From assembly GCA_031548645.1 (NCBI GenBank), contig JAVBQX010000168.1, positions 1-18,011 of the forward strand: 18,011 nt of DNA. Reading direction: 5' to 3'. This document shows, piece by piece, positions 1 through 7,440 of the stretch (position 1 is the first letter of the stretch; each line of letters begins with the position of its first letter). Source of the stretch: WRMR01 sp031548645 (GTDB lineage: Bacteria; Planctomycetota; Planctomycetia; Pirellulales; Thermoguttaceae). A model generated the notes under the pieces. That model worked only from the letters and a program-made list of their open reading frames with translations. It was not told where the DNA came from and made no database searches. The position numbers and the translations under genes are program-made.

Positions 1-237
1 TATCCCGACGAAACGAAGGCCCGCATCCGCGGTAAAGGCGGGCATATTTCGAACCTCGAATCGGCCCGGCTGATCGAAGGGGCCAAGTCGCGGCTGCAAT
101 GGGCCTGCCTCGGGCACATTTCGCAGGAAAGCAACCACCCGCAACTCGTCCGCGAAACGCACGAGCGAGTCCTCCAGGACGCCTTGCCGCTGCACATCGC
201 CCCACGGTACGAAGCGTCGGATATTTTTACATTATAA
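1..237 (+). CDS. MBL-fold metallo-hydrolase, C-terminal fragment (YycJ/WalJ-like)
   Basis: Frame 1 is open from the left edge to a TAA at 235-237 and gives the last 78 residues of a protein whose start lies outside the window. The visible part contains GHISNLESARLIEG followed by LGHISQESNHPQLV. These match the late part of the YycJ/WalJ-type metallo-beta-lactamase hydrolases, which usually read GHLSN..AA..L and then L.HLS.E.N.P. The His and Asn residues of these blocks lie in the C-terminal part of the fold. Family members are cytoplasmic metal-dependent phosphodiesterases or nucleases; the substrate here is unknown because the HxHxDH metal site is off the window. The next gene starts 85 bases downstream on the same strand. 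The family call rests on two motifs only. Confidence 0.7.
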   Translation, partial: YPDETKARIRGKGGHISNLESARLIEGAKSRLQWACLGHISQESNHPQLVRETHERVLQDALPLHIAPRYEASDIFTL

Positions 238-322
238 ACGGACATGCGAATAACATGACAAATCCGGGAACGCACTTCCCGACTCGTAACTCCACACCCA
301 ACACTCCAAACTCCACAGTCCC

Positions 323-1510
323 ATGAAAACACTTGACGCGAAAATCGCCCGAATTTTGGCCAATTCCAATTGCAACGATTTCATCCTCGCCGATGCGAAA
401 GACGCCGACATGGCCTACGGGCTTTCGGCGCCGGGGCAAAGCCCGGAGCATTATGGTAACGAAGCACGCTTCCGCACACTCGACGAATACCGGCAGATCA
501 TCCGGGAAGTCGCGGCCCAGCGGTTGGTCGACATCGTGTTGATGAGCGCCAGCACGAACGAAGTGCTGACGATCCGCGAACGGATTTTCGACAATACGGG
601 CATCACCCCGGCGATCCGCGCGAACGACACGACCGACATCTGGCTCGCCGGAAGCGGCATGAAATATTCGACCGACCCGTCGATGCCGTTCCGCAGCGCA
701 ACGCTCGACCATGCCATGTGCGGCAAGTACAACTGCACACCGGAAGAGCGAAAACTCGGGGCCGATCTCGGGCTGTATTCGATCACCTACAACAACGATA
801 CCGAGCGCGACTGGTACGCACTGAACGCCTACGGCGCGTTTCGGCTCGAAGCCGAAGCGAAAGGGTTCCGTCATTTCCTCGAAGTTTTCAGCCCGAACGT
901 CAATAGCGCCGACACGCCGAAAAACATCGGGAAATTCGTGTGCGACCACATCGTCCGGACACTGGCCGGCGTGACCGGCAGCGGGCGGCCTGTCTTTCTC
1001 AAAATCCCGTATTACGGCCCCGCGGCGATGGAAGCGCTCGTGCGTTACGACAGTTCGATCGTCGTCGGCATTCTCGGCGGCTCGGCGGGCACGACCTTCG
1101 ACGCGTTCCAGATGCTCTGGGAGGCGAAGAAATACGGCGCACGCGTCGCCCTGTACGGTCGCAAGATCAACAACGCGGAACACCAGCTCGCGTTCATTTA
1201 CTATCTCCGCATGATCGCCGACGGGAGCATCATGCCCGAGGAAGCGACCCGGGCCTATCACGCCGATCTCAAGCGACTCGGCATTCCCTCACGCCGCACG
1301 CTGGAAGACGACTTGGCTTCGACGGAAACGTCCGACAGTTATTCGTCGACGGGCGGCGGCAAAAAGAAAGCGCTGTCTTCCCCCGGCATCGCCCACAACG
1401 CGTCGACCGGCACTTCGACCGCGCCGGAACAGGAACCTGATTTTTCGACCATGACCACCGCCGAAAAAGTGCAGTACAACCTCGAACGCTGGAAACGCAT
1501 CATCGGGTGA
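323..1510 (+). CDS. aldolase-like TIM-barrel protein of unknown substrate
   Basis: This is a 395-residue soluble protein with no signal peptide or membrane segment. Residues about 15-315 alternate hydrophobic strands and amphipathic helices as in an (alpha/beta)8 barrel: FILADAKDADMAYG, VDIVLMSASTN, HFLEVFSPNV, PVFLKIPYYG, SSIVVGILGGSAGTTFDAF and ARVALYGRKINNAE. Lys227 at the end of the FLK strand sits where class I (Schiff-base) aldolases of the DhnA/LacD type carry their lysine, and the Gly-rich GILGGSAGTT loop resembles a phosphate-binding loop; both assignments are inference. Residues about 333-375 are a Ser/Thr/Gly-rich linker, followed by a short helix ending the protein. The ATG at 323 has no clear Shine-Dalgarno. 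The DUF1638 gene follows after 57 bases on the same strand, so the two are probably co-transcribed. It may be a conserved planctomycete family without an assigned reaction. Confidence 0.65.
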   Translation: MKTLDAKIARILANSNCNDFILADAKDADMAYGLSAPGQSPEHYGNEARFRTLDEYRQIIREVAAQRLVDIVLMSASTNEVLTIRERIFDNTGITPAIRANDTTDIWLAGSGMKYSTDPSMPFRSATLDHAMCGKYNCTPEERKLGADLGLYSITYNNDTERDWYALNAYGAFRLEAEAKGFRHFLEVFSPNVNSADTPKNIGKFVCDHIVRTLAGVTGSGRPVFLKIPYYGPAAMEALVRYDSSIVVGILGGSAGTTFDAFQMLWEAKKYGARVALYGRKINNAEHQLAFIYYLRMIADGSIMPEEATRAYHADLKRLGIPSRRTLEDDLASTETSDSYSSTGGGKKKALSSPGIAHNASTGTSTAPEQEPDFSTMTTAEKVQYNLERWKRIIG

Positions 1511-1567
1511 AAAGGTCGAATATTTGAGCGAACAAGTACTGATCACCGATTTTCAAACGATTCCCCC

Positions 1568-2347
1568 ATGCGTTTTAAACTGATCGCCTGTGAAATTCTG
1601 TTTCGCGAACTGTGCTGGGTCGCTTCGAAATCGCCGCACCGGGTCGACGTCGAATTTCTTGCCAAGGGGTTGCACGACATCGGACGGCCGAACATGTTCG
1701 AGGCCCTCAATCGCGTCCTCGAAGCGGTCGACCCGGACGTGTACGATGCGGTGCTGCTCGGCTACGCGCTCTGCAACGGCGGCGTGGTCGGGCTGGCCCC
1801 GCAAGGGCGTGTGCCGCTGGTCATCCCTCGGGCGCACGATTGCATCACGCTTTTTCTCGGCGACAAACGGCGCTACGAGGAATATTTTTTCGCGAACCCC
1901 GGCACGTATTTCAAGACGATGGGCTGGATCGAACGCGGCGATCATCTCCTGCAATATTCGCAACACGCGACCGGCGGCATGACGCCGCAAGAAACGCCGC
2001 AGGGCGTACCGGACGCTCGGACCGGGCAAATGCTTTCGTTCGCGCAGATGGTCGAACGTTACGGCGAGGAAAACGCGAAATACCTCTGGGAGCAGCTCGT
2101 CGGCATGCCGCATTACCAGCGAATGACCTTCATCGAAATGGGCATTGAGCCGAACGGTCATTTCGAACAAATCGCGCGGAACGAAGCCGCCGAACGCGGC
2201 TGGGCCTACGAAAAACTCGCCGGCGACCTGTCCCTGCTCGAAAACCTCGTCAACGGCCATTGGCCCGACGAAAATTTTCTCGTCGTGCCGCCGGGCCGGA
2301 AAATCGACTTCGATTACACCGGCCAGATTCTCCGGGCAGGCGAGTGA
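1568..2347 (+). CDS. DUF1638 domain-containing protein
   Basis: This 259-residue cytoplasmic protein fits the DUF1638 family along its length. The family blocks are visible in order: ACEILFREL near the N-terminus (Cys8), KGLHD (His36), VLLGYALCNGG (Cys69), VIPRAHDCITLFLG (His90, Cys92) and the YFKTMGW block near residue 114. The conserved Cys and His residues suggest metal or cofactor binding, but no reaction is established. DUF1638 genes are often found near corrinoid-dependent methyltransferases, their URO-D-like partners and reductive activases; that comes from general knowledge of the family. Here its direct neighbour is the aldolase-like gene 57 bases upstream, and a URO-D-like gene lies about 9 kb away. 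No Shine-Dalgarno is visible before the ATG. The gene ends 73 bases before the convergent surface-protein gene. Confidence 0.8.
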   Translation: MRFKLIACEILFRELCWVASKSPHRVDVEFLAKGLHDIGRPNMFEALNRVLEAVDPDVYDAVLLGYALCNGGVVGLAPQGRVPLVIPRAHDCITLFLGDKRRYEEYFFANPGTYFKTMGWIERGDHLLQYSQHATGGMTPQETPQGVPDARTGQMLSFAQMVERYGEENAKYLWEQLVGMPHYQRMTFIEMGIEPNGHFEQIARNEAAERGWAYEKLAGDLSLLENLVNGHWPDENFLVVPPGRKIDFDYTGQILRAGE

Positions 2348-2364
2348 AGAGCGGAGTTTGGATT

Positions 2365-2401
2365 AAAAAAGGAGCGGGGATGAAGCGTAGCGCAATCCCC
2401 G
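2365..2401 (-). terminator. Rho-independent terminator of the surface-protein gene
   Basis: On the minus strand the arms CGGGGAT and ATCCCCG (2375-2381 with 2395-2401) form a 7-bp stem around a 13-base loop. CTCC and then six T residues follow (AAAAAA at 2365-2370 on the plus strand). The hairpin lies 20 bases past the stop codon of the minus-strand gene, the right place for its terminator. There is no T-run on the plus side, so it would not stop the DUF1638 transcript by the same mechanism. The loop sequence, around GCGCTACGC, resembles a short dispersed repeat I recall from other genomes, so it may be a repeat recruited as a terminator. Confidence 0.65.
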
Positions 2402-2420
2402 GACAACCCCCTGCTCAACC

Positions 2421-5400
2421 CTATTTCAGCCGCAGGGAGCGGAACTGTTCGCGGGCTCCGTCGTCACGGGCGGAAGCGTTGTCCCAATCGCGCATGGCCG
2501 CATCGTGTGACGAAGCGCCCGACCGCGTTGTTGATTGGGCCGCGTTATTGTAATACGTGCTGATTGTCTGGCCGGCGTCCTGGGCATCGGCAACGGCCCG
2601 ACCAACGTCAACGTTATCAAGTGCGTCGAGCAGCGGCGTACTCATTCGCGAAAATCCGGACTCGACGCTCCGCAAAAACGCACCGGGCGAAATCGGCCGG
2701 TTGGAACGATAGCCGCCCTGTTCCGTCGCAGGGGCGGTTGACGCCGGCTGCTGCGACCGTTCATTTTCCCGTTGCGTCGGCTGCTGTTGTTGTTCGGGGT
2801 CCGTCACTTCGCCTGAGCCGAGATTGTCGACGCCGAACGAAATCGTGTCGAACCGGTCGCGGAACCGCGTGTCGTGATGCGGGTCGAGCATCGGCGATTC
2901 GATGCGTCCGTTGGCCCGCTGCGCATTGTAATACGCGCTGCCGCCAGGCACGTCACGCATTGCCAGGGGGTCGAACCCTGCGCCGGGCAGGCCCGGAATG
3001 TCAATCGTCGATTGGAATTGGGATTGCAGTTGCGTCCAGGCCGCGGCCTGTTCCTGGCGTTCGGCTTCCATCCGGGCTTCGTAACCGCGGCTGAAAATCG
3101 TCAGCGTCACGGTGTAGGACGTGGCCAGGCCGTCCGTTTCGACGATGTCAATTTCACCCAGGTCGTTTTCGGTTTGGGTGCGAATGACCTCGGTCGCCTT
3201 GACTTCGATGCCCAACTTGAGAAACGGGACGTCGGAACCCGCGTAACCGGCCGGAATGTTCCAGATGATTTCGCCGGTCGTCGGGTTGATCGTCATGCCC
3301 TCGGGAATATTGTCACCGGCGAGCGAATAGCGGACCTCGTTTGTCGGAATATCCGGATCGACCGCATGCATGTCCCATTTCAGGTTGCCGAAATCGTCAT
3401 ACACCGAAATCGGATCGACCGGCGTAAAGACCGGCGGGTCGTCCGTTTCCTCGATATCGATGGTGATCGTGTGTCGGGCCGTCGCGCCGTGTTCGTCGGT
3501 CACTTCAATGGTGATTTTGTACATCTGGCCGCCGTACTGTTCGCCGGGCGTCCAGGTCAGTTTTCCCGTCGTTTCGTTGATCGTCATGCCTTCGGGAATG
3601 TTGTCGCCGACCAGCGAGTAGGACAAGGCGTTTTTCGGGATGTCGTCATCATGGGCCTTGACGTCGATGACGAGTTCCTCGTGCTCCTTGACGTGATAGG
3701 TTTCCTCGAAATCCTCCGGCTTGAAGTACGGGTCGCTGTTGACTTCGTCGACGGTGAGCTGGATCATCTTCTTGCGCGTGTTGCCGTTTTCGTCGGTCAC
3801 CTTGAAGGTGATCGTGTAAACGCCGGGGCCGTCCGCCTCGGTGGTCGTCCACATGAACAGGGCCGAACGCCCATCTTCACTTTGAGTGATCGACATTTCA
3901 GCACCTTCGGGCAGTGTCGAACTTTCGATTTCAAAGGTCAGCGGGCCGTCATAGGGCTCTTCGCCCTCGCCCGGTTCCGAAGGTTTCAGGTCGAGCATGA
4001 TGGTTTCGCCTTCGTCGACGTCGGTGTCGCCCTCGACGTCGAATTTCAGGCCCTTCTGCACGGAGACGGTACAGGTCGTGGTGCGCGAGTTGCCGGCCCC
4101 GTCGGTCAGCTTGAGCGTGAAAGTGTAATCGCCCGGCTCAATATCGGCGGCCGGCGTCCAGGTGACGCTTTTTCCGTCTTCACTCAGGGTCATACCCGAG
4201 GGAACGGTGCCGTCGAACGCAATGACGATGTCGGTCGCATCGGGCTTGTTCGTCTTGACGGGGATGGTCAGCGTTTCGCCGGGCGAGATGTCGTACACGA
4301 ACCCGTCCAGCGGCGAAACGAAATTCGGCGCCACGGTCGCCACGATGACCTTGATCGCAGCCGAGGCGTCGCTGACCAGGGCTTCCTTGAAACCCGTGGG
4401 CGTGTGCGACTGGATCACGGTGAAATTGTAGGTTCCGTCGTTGAGCTTGTTTTCGCCGCTGCCGACCGTTTCAACGACCAGCTTGCGGCGTGCAACATTG
4501 GTGCTGGTACTGGTCACGACGTTTCCGGCGTCATCGTAGTAGGTGTCGCTGACCGTCTTGAAGGGCACCTCGACGCCGTTGGCATACAGCTTGATACTCG
4601 CCCCGGGAACGACATTGTCGACGGTGAATTGCAGCGCCGTGCTCTCGTCCTTGTTGTTGTTCGAGGTGATGCCGTCGCCTTCAGTGCCGTTGTCGCCGCC
4701 GGTCCAGGTCACGGTCGGCGCGGCCGGCGTGACAACGACCATCATGTATCGGCCTTCGACGCCGCGCACCCAGCCGTCGAGGACTTCCTGGCCCGCGATC
4801 CAGACGTATTGCGGGCCGGAAACGCCGGCAGCGGCCGTGATTTCCAGCTTGTTGTCCGCCGTTACCTTGTACGTCATGCCCGGATGCGAGCCTTCATACG
4901 CTTCAAGATAATACTTAATCTGGTCTTTCGGAATGTTGGCCAGTCCCGGCAGGTCGACGATGACGGATTTGCCGGCGTCAACCTCGGCAACGACCGGCTC
5001 GTCGAATTTCAGGTCCGCCGCCGCAGGGGCCACGTTGACCTTGATCTTCTTTTCCACCTTGTTCCCGTTGCCGTCATCGACGAACACCGTGATTTCCTGC
5101 GTCGTATTGGCCATGCTCTTGTCGGCCTTGATGCGCAGGACGCCGTTCTCCGTGTCGTTGTCGATCAATTGCACATCTTCCATGACGATATCGAAGGTCG
5201 GGCGATCCTTGTCGCTTCCCTCCCCGCCTTTCGTCGGGACGGCACTCACTTCGTCGAGTACGTCGTAGCCGCTGGTCAGGAAACCGAAAATCGAGTGGAG
5301 ATCGTCCAGCCAGGTCGTGGCCGCGTCCGTGATGAAAAACTGCGAATCGTTGGTTCCCTTGCGATTGCCGTTTGCATCCAAAATATACTCGCCATCGGCG

Positions 5401-6029
5401 TCTTTCTGGAAACCGCTGTTCGCCATGGAGACGATGCCTTTGCCGTTATGACGCAGGAGAGTGCTGAATTCATCGTTGAATTGCGTGCCCGTGCCGTCGG
5501 TGCCGGTGCCGCTTTTGCTGCCGCCCTGAATCATGAAGCCGTCGATGATCCGGTGGAACAGCTTGTCCTGGTAAAACCCGCTTTCGACGATCTGCTTGAT
5601 CCGGGCCGTCGTGAGCGGCGCGTCGTTTTCGAATAATTCGATGGTGATGTAGCCGAAATCCTTGATGACCTTGCCGTCCGCGTCCTTCTGCACGATCTTC
5701 ATGCGGATACTGCTGTTCCCCGACAGAACGCTGGCAAGGCTCGAAGACGTGCCGAACGTCAATGCGTCGCCATCGTCGTCATGACCGTTGAGTGCAAGGT
5801 GGAAACTGTCGCCCGCAATGACAGTAATCTCGTCCGGTAGGTCGACAAAGGTCGGCGCCGCGTTCAAAACGACCCGCTCTTCCAGCGGCTCAAAGATAAA
5901 GGAGCGCTTGAAGGGGTGTTTCGTCCGGTTGGCCGGATCGACCAGTTCGTCGATCATGTCGATAAGCCTGTCGGAAAAGGAACCGTCCCCGGAAAACAAA
6001 GTGCGAAGCGTTTCGGACATGCGGGCCAT
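2421..6029 (-). CDS. Giant planctomycete surface protein with cyclophilin-type PPIase and Ig/cadherin-like repeats
   Basis: The chosen ATG at 6029 gives 1202 residues and is preceded by AAAGG seven bases upstream; a TTG at 6092 would add 21 residues but has no ribosome site. FEPLEERVVLNAAP at about residues 47-59 is the planctomycete N-terminal export/anchor signature. A cadherin-like piece (NGHDDDGDALTF) follows. A cyclophilin peptidyl-prolyl isomerase domain spans about 125-289, with the catalytic-type Arg160 in FHRIIDGFMIQGG and the conserved NDSQFFIT block. From about 290 to 950 there are beta-rich Ig-like modules; the last two share YSLxGDNIPEGMTIN and are He_PIG-like. The final 200 residues are Gln/Ser/Ala-rich and look disordered. 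It is probably exported and attached to or shed from the cell surface, but the ligand is unknown. Its promoter region is the AT-rich stretch shared with the sigma factor gene. Confidence 0.88.
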   Translation of the reverse strand: MARMSETLRTLFSGDGSFSDRLIDMIDELVDPANRTKHPFKRSFIFEPLEERVVLNAAPTFVDLPDEITVIAGDSFHLALNGHDDDGDALTFGTSSSLASVLSGNSSIRMKIVQKDADGKVIKDFGYITIELFENDAPLTTARIKQIVESGFYQDKLFHRIIDGFMIQGGSKSGTGTDGTGTQFNDEFSTLLRHNGKGIVSMANSGFQKDADGEYILDANGNRKGTNDSQFFITDAATTWLDDLHSIFGFLTSGYDVLDEVSAVPTKGGEGSDKDRPTFDIVMEDVQLIDNDTENGVLRIKADKSMANTTQEITVFVDDGNGNKVEKKIKVNVAPAAADLKFDEPVVAEVDAGKSVIVDLPGLANIPKDQIKYYLEAYEGSHPGMTYKVTADNKLEITAAAGVSGPQYVWIAGQEVLDGWVRGVEGRYMMVVVTPAAPTVTWTGGDNGTEGDGITSNNNKDESTALQFTVDNVVPGASIKLYANGVEVPFKTVSDTYYDDAGNVVTSTSTNVARRKLVVETVGSGENKLNDGTYNFTVIQSHTPTGFKEALVSDASAAIKVIVATVAPNFVSPLDGFVYDISPGETLTIPVKTNKPDATDIVIAFDGTVPSGMTLSEDGKSVTWTPAADIEPGDYTFTLKLTDGAGNSRTTTCTVSVQKGLKFDVEGDTDVDEGETIMLDLKPSEPGEGEEPYDGPLTFEIESSTLPEGAEMSITQSEDGRSALFMWTTTEADGPGVYTITFKVTDENGNTRKKMIQLTVDEVNSDPYFKPEDFEETYHVKEHEELVIDVKAHDDDIPKNALSYSLVGDNIPEGMTINETTGKLTWTPGEQYGGQMYKITIEVTDEHGATARHTITIDIEETDDPPVFTPVDPISVYDDFGNLKWDMHAVDPDIPTNEVRYSLAGDNIPEGMTINPTTGEIIWNIPAGYAGSDVPFLKLGIEVKATEVIRTQTENDLGEIDIVETDGLATSYTVTLTIFSRGYEARMEAERQEQAAAWTQLQSQFQSTIDIPGLPGAGFDPLAMRDVPGGSAYYNAQRANGRIESPMLDPHHDTRFRDRFDTISFGVDNLGSGEVTDPEQQQQPTQRENERSQQPASTAPATEQGGYRSNRPISPGAFLRSVESGFSRMSTPLLDALDNVDVGRAVADAQDAGQTISTYYNNAAQSTTRSGASSHDAAMRDWDNASARDDGAREQFRSLRLK

Positions 6030-6269
6030 GAAAAAACCTTTCGATAAGCGTTCAATAACCGCGCCGTCTTGGTTTAAAAAGCGGCACGTCAATGAGGAGT
6101 TGTTATCTTGAATCGTCGATAGATTGTGTAATTTTCTTATTTTATACGAAACAACAAAAAAACGGAATATTTTGCGGGAATTAACATGGAATTGAAATGA
6201 ACTTCTGTTATTACGCTTTTCCGTCTGCTTGATATGAAAACTGTTTTTGTGCGATAAACTGTAACATTT

Positions 6270-6283
6270 GGGGAAATTTCCCC
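6270..6283. promoter_or_regulatory. Operator-like palindrome GGGGAAATTTCCCC
   Basis: This is a perfect 14-base palindrome in otherwise AT-rich DNA. It sits just downstream of the predicted start of the minus-strand transcript (near 6287), a classic repressor-operator position. The binding protein is unknown. Confidence 0.4.
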
Positions 6284-6293
6284 CTGAGCAATC

Positions 6294-6322
6294 ATTATAA
6301 TGAGATGCTTTTGAAACGGCAA
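6294..6322 (-). promoter_or_regulatory. Candidate sigma70-type promoter for the surface-protein gene
   Basis: On the minus strand TTGCCG (6322-6317) and a perfect TATAAT (6299-6294) are separated by exactly 17 bases. Transcription would start near 6287 and leave a leader of about 257 bases before the ATG at 6029. The -10 box lies inside the palindrome TCATTATAATGA (6292-6303), so TATAAT also reads on the plus strand, but no -35 at a proper distance is seen there. Chance matches are easy in AT-rich DNA, hence the moderate confidence. Confidence 0.45.
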
Positions 6323-6580
6323 AAGTTTTCTAAGAAAAAATAATTCTTTTTTTCATTTTTTATTATGGCACAACTTACATTATGTACTTATGTTATATTT
6401 TTCCGTACATTACGGGATGAAAGAAGGTAGCAGTACAAACTTATTGAAGGTGTTTCGTCAACTTTTGTACATGCCAACTTGATTCCAAAAGTATTTTTTT
6501 GTGTCTGTTGAATAGAATCGAAATTTCACACACAATTCTTTCTGATTACGATGCAACAACAGAAAGCTATACTATTATGC

Positions 6581-6608
6581 AAACATAAAACTCAACCTAT
6601 TTATGTTT
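6581..6608. repeat. 9-bp inverted repeat, 10-base loop
   Basis: AAACATAAA (6581-6589) and TTTATGTTT (6600-6608) are exact inverse complements around a 10-base spacer. No T-run follows, so a terminator is unlikely; it could be a protein-binding site in the control region. Confidence 0.4.
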
Positions 6609-6687
6609 TACGCATCGTTTTTCGTTTTGAGTAGATTTTCATACAAAATAGAAATATTTTGGAAAAATACATAATTTTTCTGTGGTA

Positions 6688-6708
6688 ACTTAACTAAAAT
6701 AGTTAAGT
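6688..6708. promoter_or_regulatory. Operator-like inverted repeat ACTTAACTA-AAA-TAGTTAAGT
   Basis: Two exact 9-base arms flank a 3-base centre. The site lies about 177 bases upstream of the GTG start of the ECF sigma gene and is the longest close-spaced palindrome in the region, consistent with a dimeric regulator site. No recognised regulator consensus is matched. Confidence 0.42.
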
Positions 6709-6884
6709 ATACAGGACTATCAAGAAGATATTCACAAGTTTTTTCGAGAGTCAATATCGAAGCTGATTTTGTGCCGTATTCACAGGTTTAAATCAATAAT
6801 TTTTCTAAAAAGGCGAGTTTGGCGAAAAAAAGGGAACCAATTTCGTGCAGGATTATCTAACTTACCAGTAAGACGGGATACGAA

Positions 6885-7430
6885 GTGAACGACGACCAAC
6901 TGATTGAGCAGACATTGGAGGGGAATCGTGACGCTTTTGGGGAACTCGTAACGAAATATCAGGTGCGGCTGTACAATACAATGATACAAATTGTTGGCAG
7001 CACGGAAGATGCGTACGATGTGACTCAGGACGCGTTCATGCAGGCCTACCTCCGGTTGGACACGTTCCGTCGTAGCAGCAAGTTTTACACTTGGTTGTAT
7101 CGGATCGCCTTCAACGTCGCCATCGGAATGCGACGGAAATATCGGACACACCGAATGGCCGAATCGATCCAACAGGATATGAATGATAGACTTATAGATC
7201 GAGAACGACGACCCGACGAAAACTTGATTTCGCAAGAAAATATCAAAGTAGTGCGTCAGGTTGTCGATAATTTGGAGCAGGAATTCCGTGACGTTGTTGT
7301 CCTTCGTGAGCTGGAAGAATTTTCCTACGAAGAGATTGCGGAAATTTTGGACATTCCGATCGGCACCGTGCGAAGCCGTTTGCATCGTGCCCGAATGGTG
7401 ATGCGGGAGCAATTGGGCCGTAAAAACTGA
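6885..7430 (+). CDS. ECF-type RNA polymerase sigma factor
   Basis: This 181-residue protein is the usual length for an extracytoplasmic-function sigma factor. Region 2 covers about residues 18-88: AFGELVTKYQVRLYN, then DAYDVTQDAFMQAYLRLDTF, then KFYTWLYRIAFNVA, the core-binding and -10 recognition helices. Region 4 covers about 125-178, with FRDVVVLRELEEFSYEEIAEILDIPIGTVRSRLHRAR forming the helix-turn-helix for the -35 element. It starts with GTG at 6885 behind a weak GGGA. The next gene, an anti-sigma-like membrane protein, begins 10 bases after the stop, so this is a standard sigma/anti-sigma operon. The divergent large surface protein is a possible target gene; that link is inference. Confidence 0.95.
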   Translation: MNDDQLIEQTLEGNRDAFGELVTKYQVRLYNTMIQIVGSTEDAYDVTQDAFMQAYLRLDTFRRSSKFYTWLYRIAFNVAIGMRRKYRTHRMAESIQQDMNDRLIDRERRPDENLISQENIKVVRQVVDNLEQEFRDVVVLRELEEFSYEEIAEILDIPIGTVRSRLHRARMVMREQLGRKN

Positions 7431-7440
7431 TTATTGAAAA

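Larger units (their letters stand above)
6030..6884. other. Long AT-rich intergenic control region
   Basis: These 855 bases lie between two divergent genes and hold no credible coding sequence. From about 6110 to 6850 the DNA is strikingly AT-rich, unlike the GC-rich flanks. It contains perfect inverted repeats at 6270-6283, 6581-6608 and 6688-6708, smaller palindromes at 6376-6386 (TACAT-T-ATGTA) and 6403-6415 (CCGTA-CAT-TACGG), and a palindromic TATAAT box near 6296. This suggests a regulatory region for the divergent surface-protein and ECF sigma genes. Transferred DNA or an untranslated RNA are other possibilities. Confidence 0.6.

Noticed and set aside
227..1261. 344-codon open frame on the minus strand
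   Set aside because: It lies opposite the aldolase-like gene, whose product has ordered strand/helix blocks; the antisense translation has none.
2874..5636. 920-codon open frame on the plus strand opposite the surface-protein gene
   Set aside because: It is antisense to a gene with clear domains; its translation is rich in Arg, Val and Asp with no recognisable motif, as expected for the complement of a biased GC-rich gene.
6030..6092. TTG start 21 codons upstream for the surface protein
   Set aside because: The TTG has no ribosome site, while the ATG at 6029 has AAAGG at a good distance.
6137..6322. 61-codon open frame in the AT-rich region
   Set aside because: It overlaps the promoter and palindromes, and has no ribosome site or protein-like pattern.
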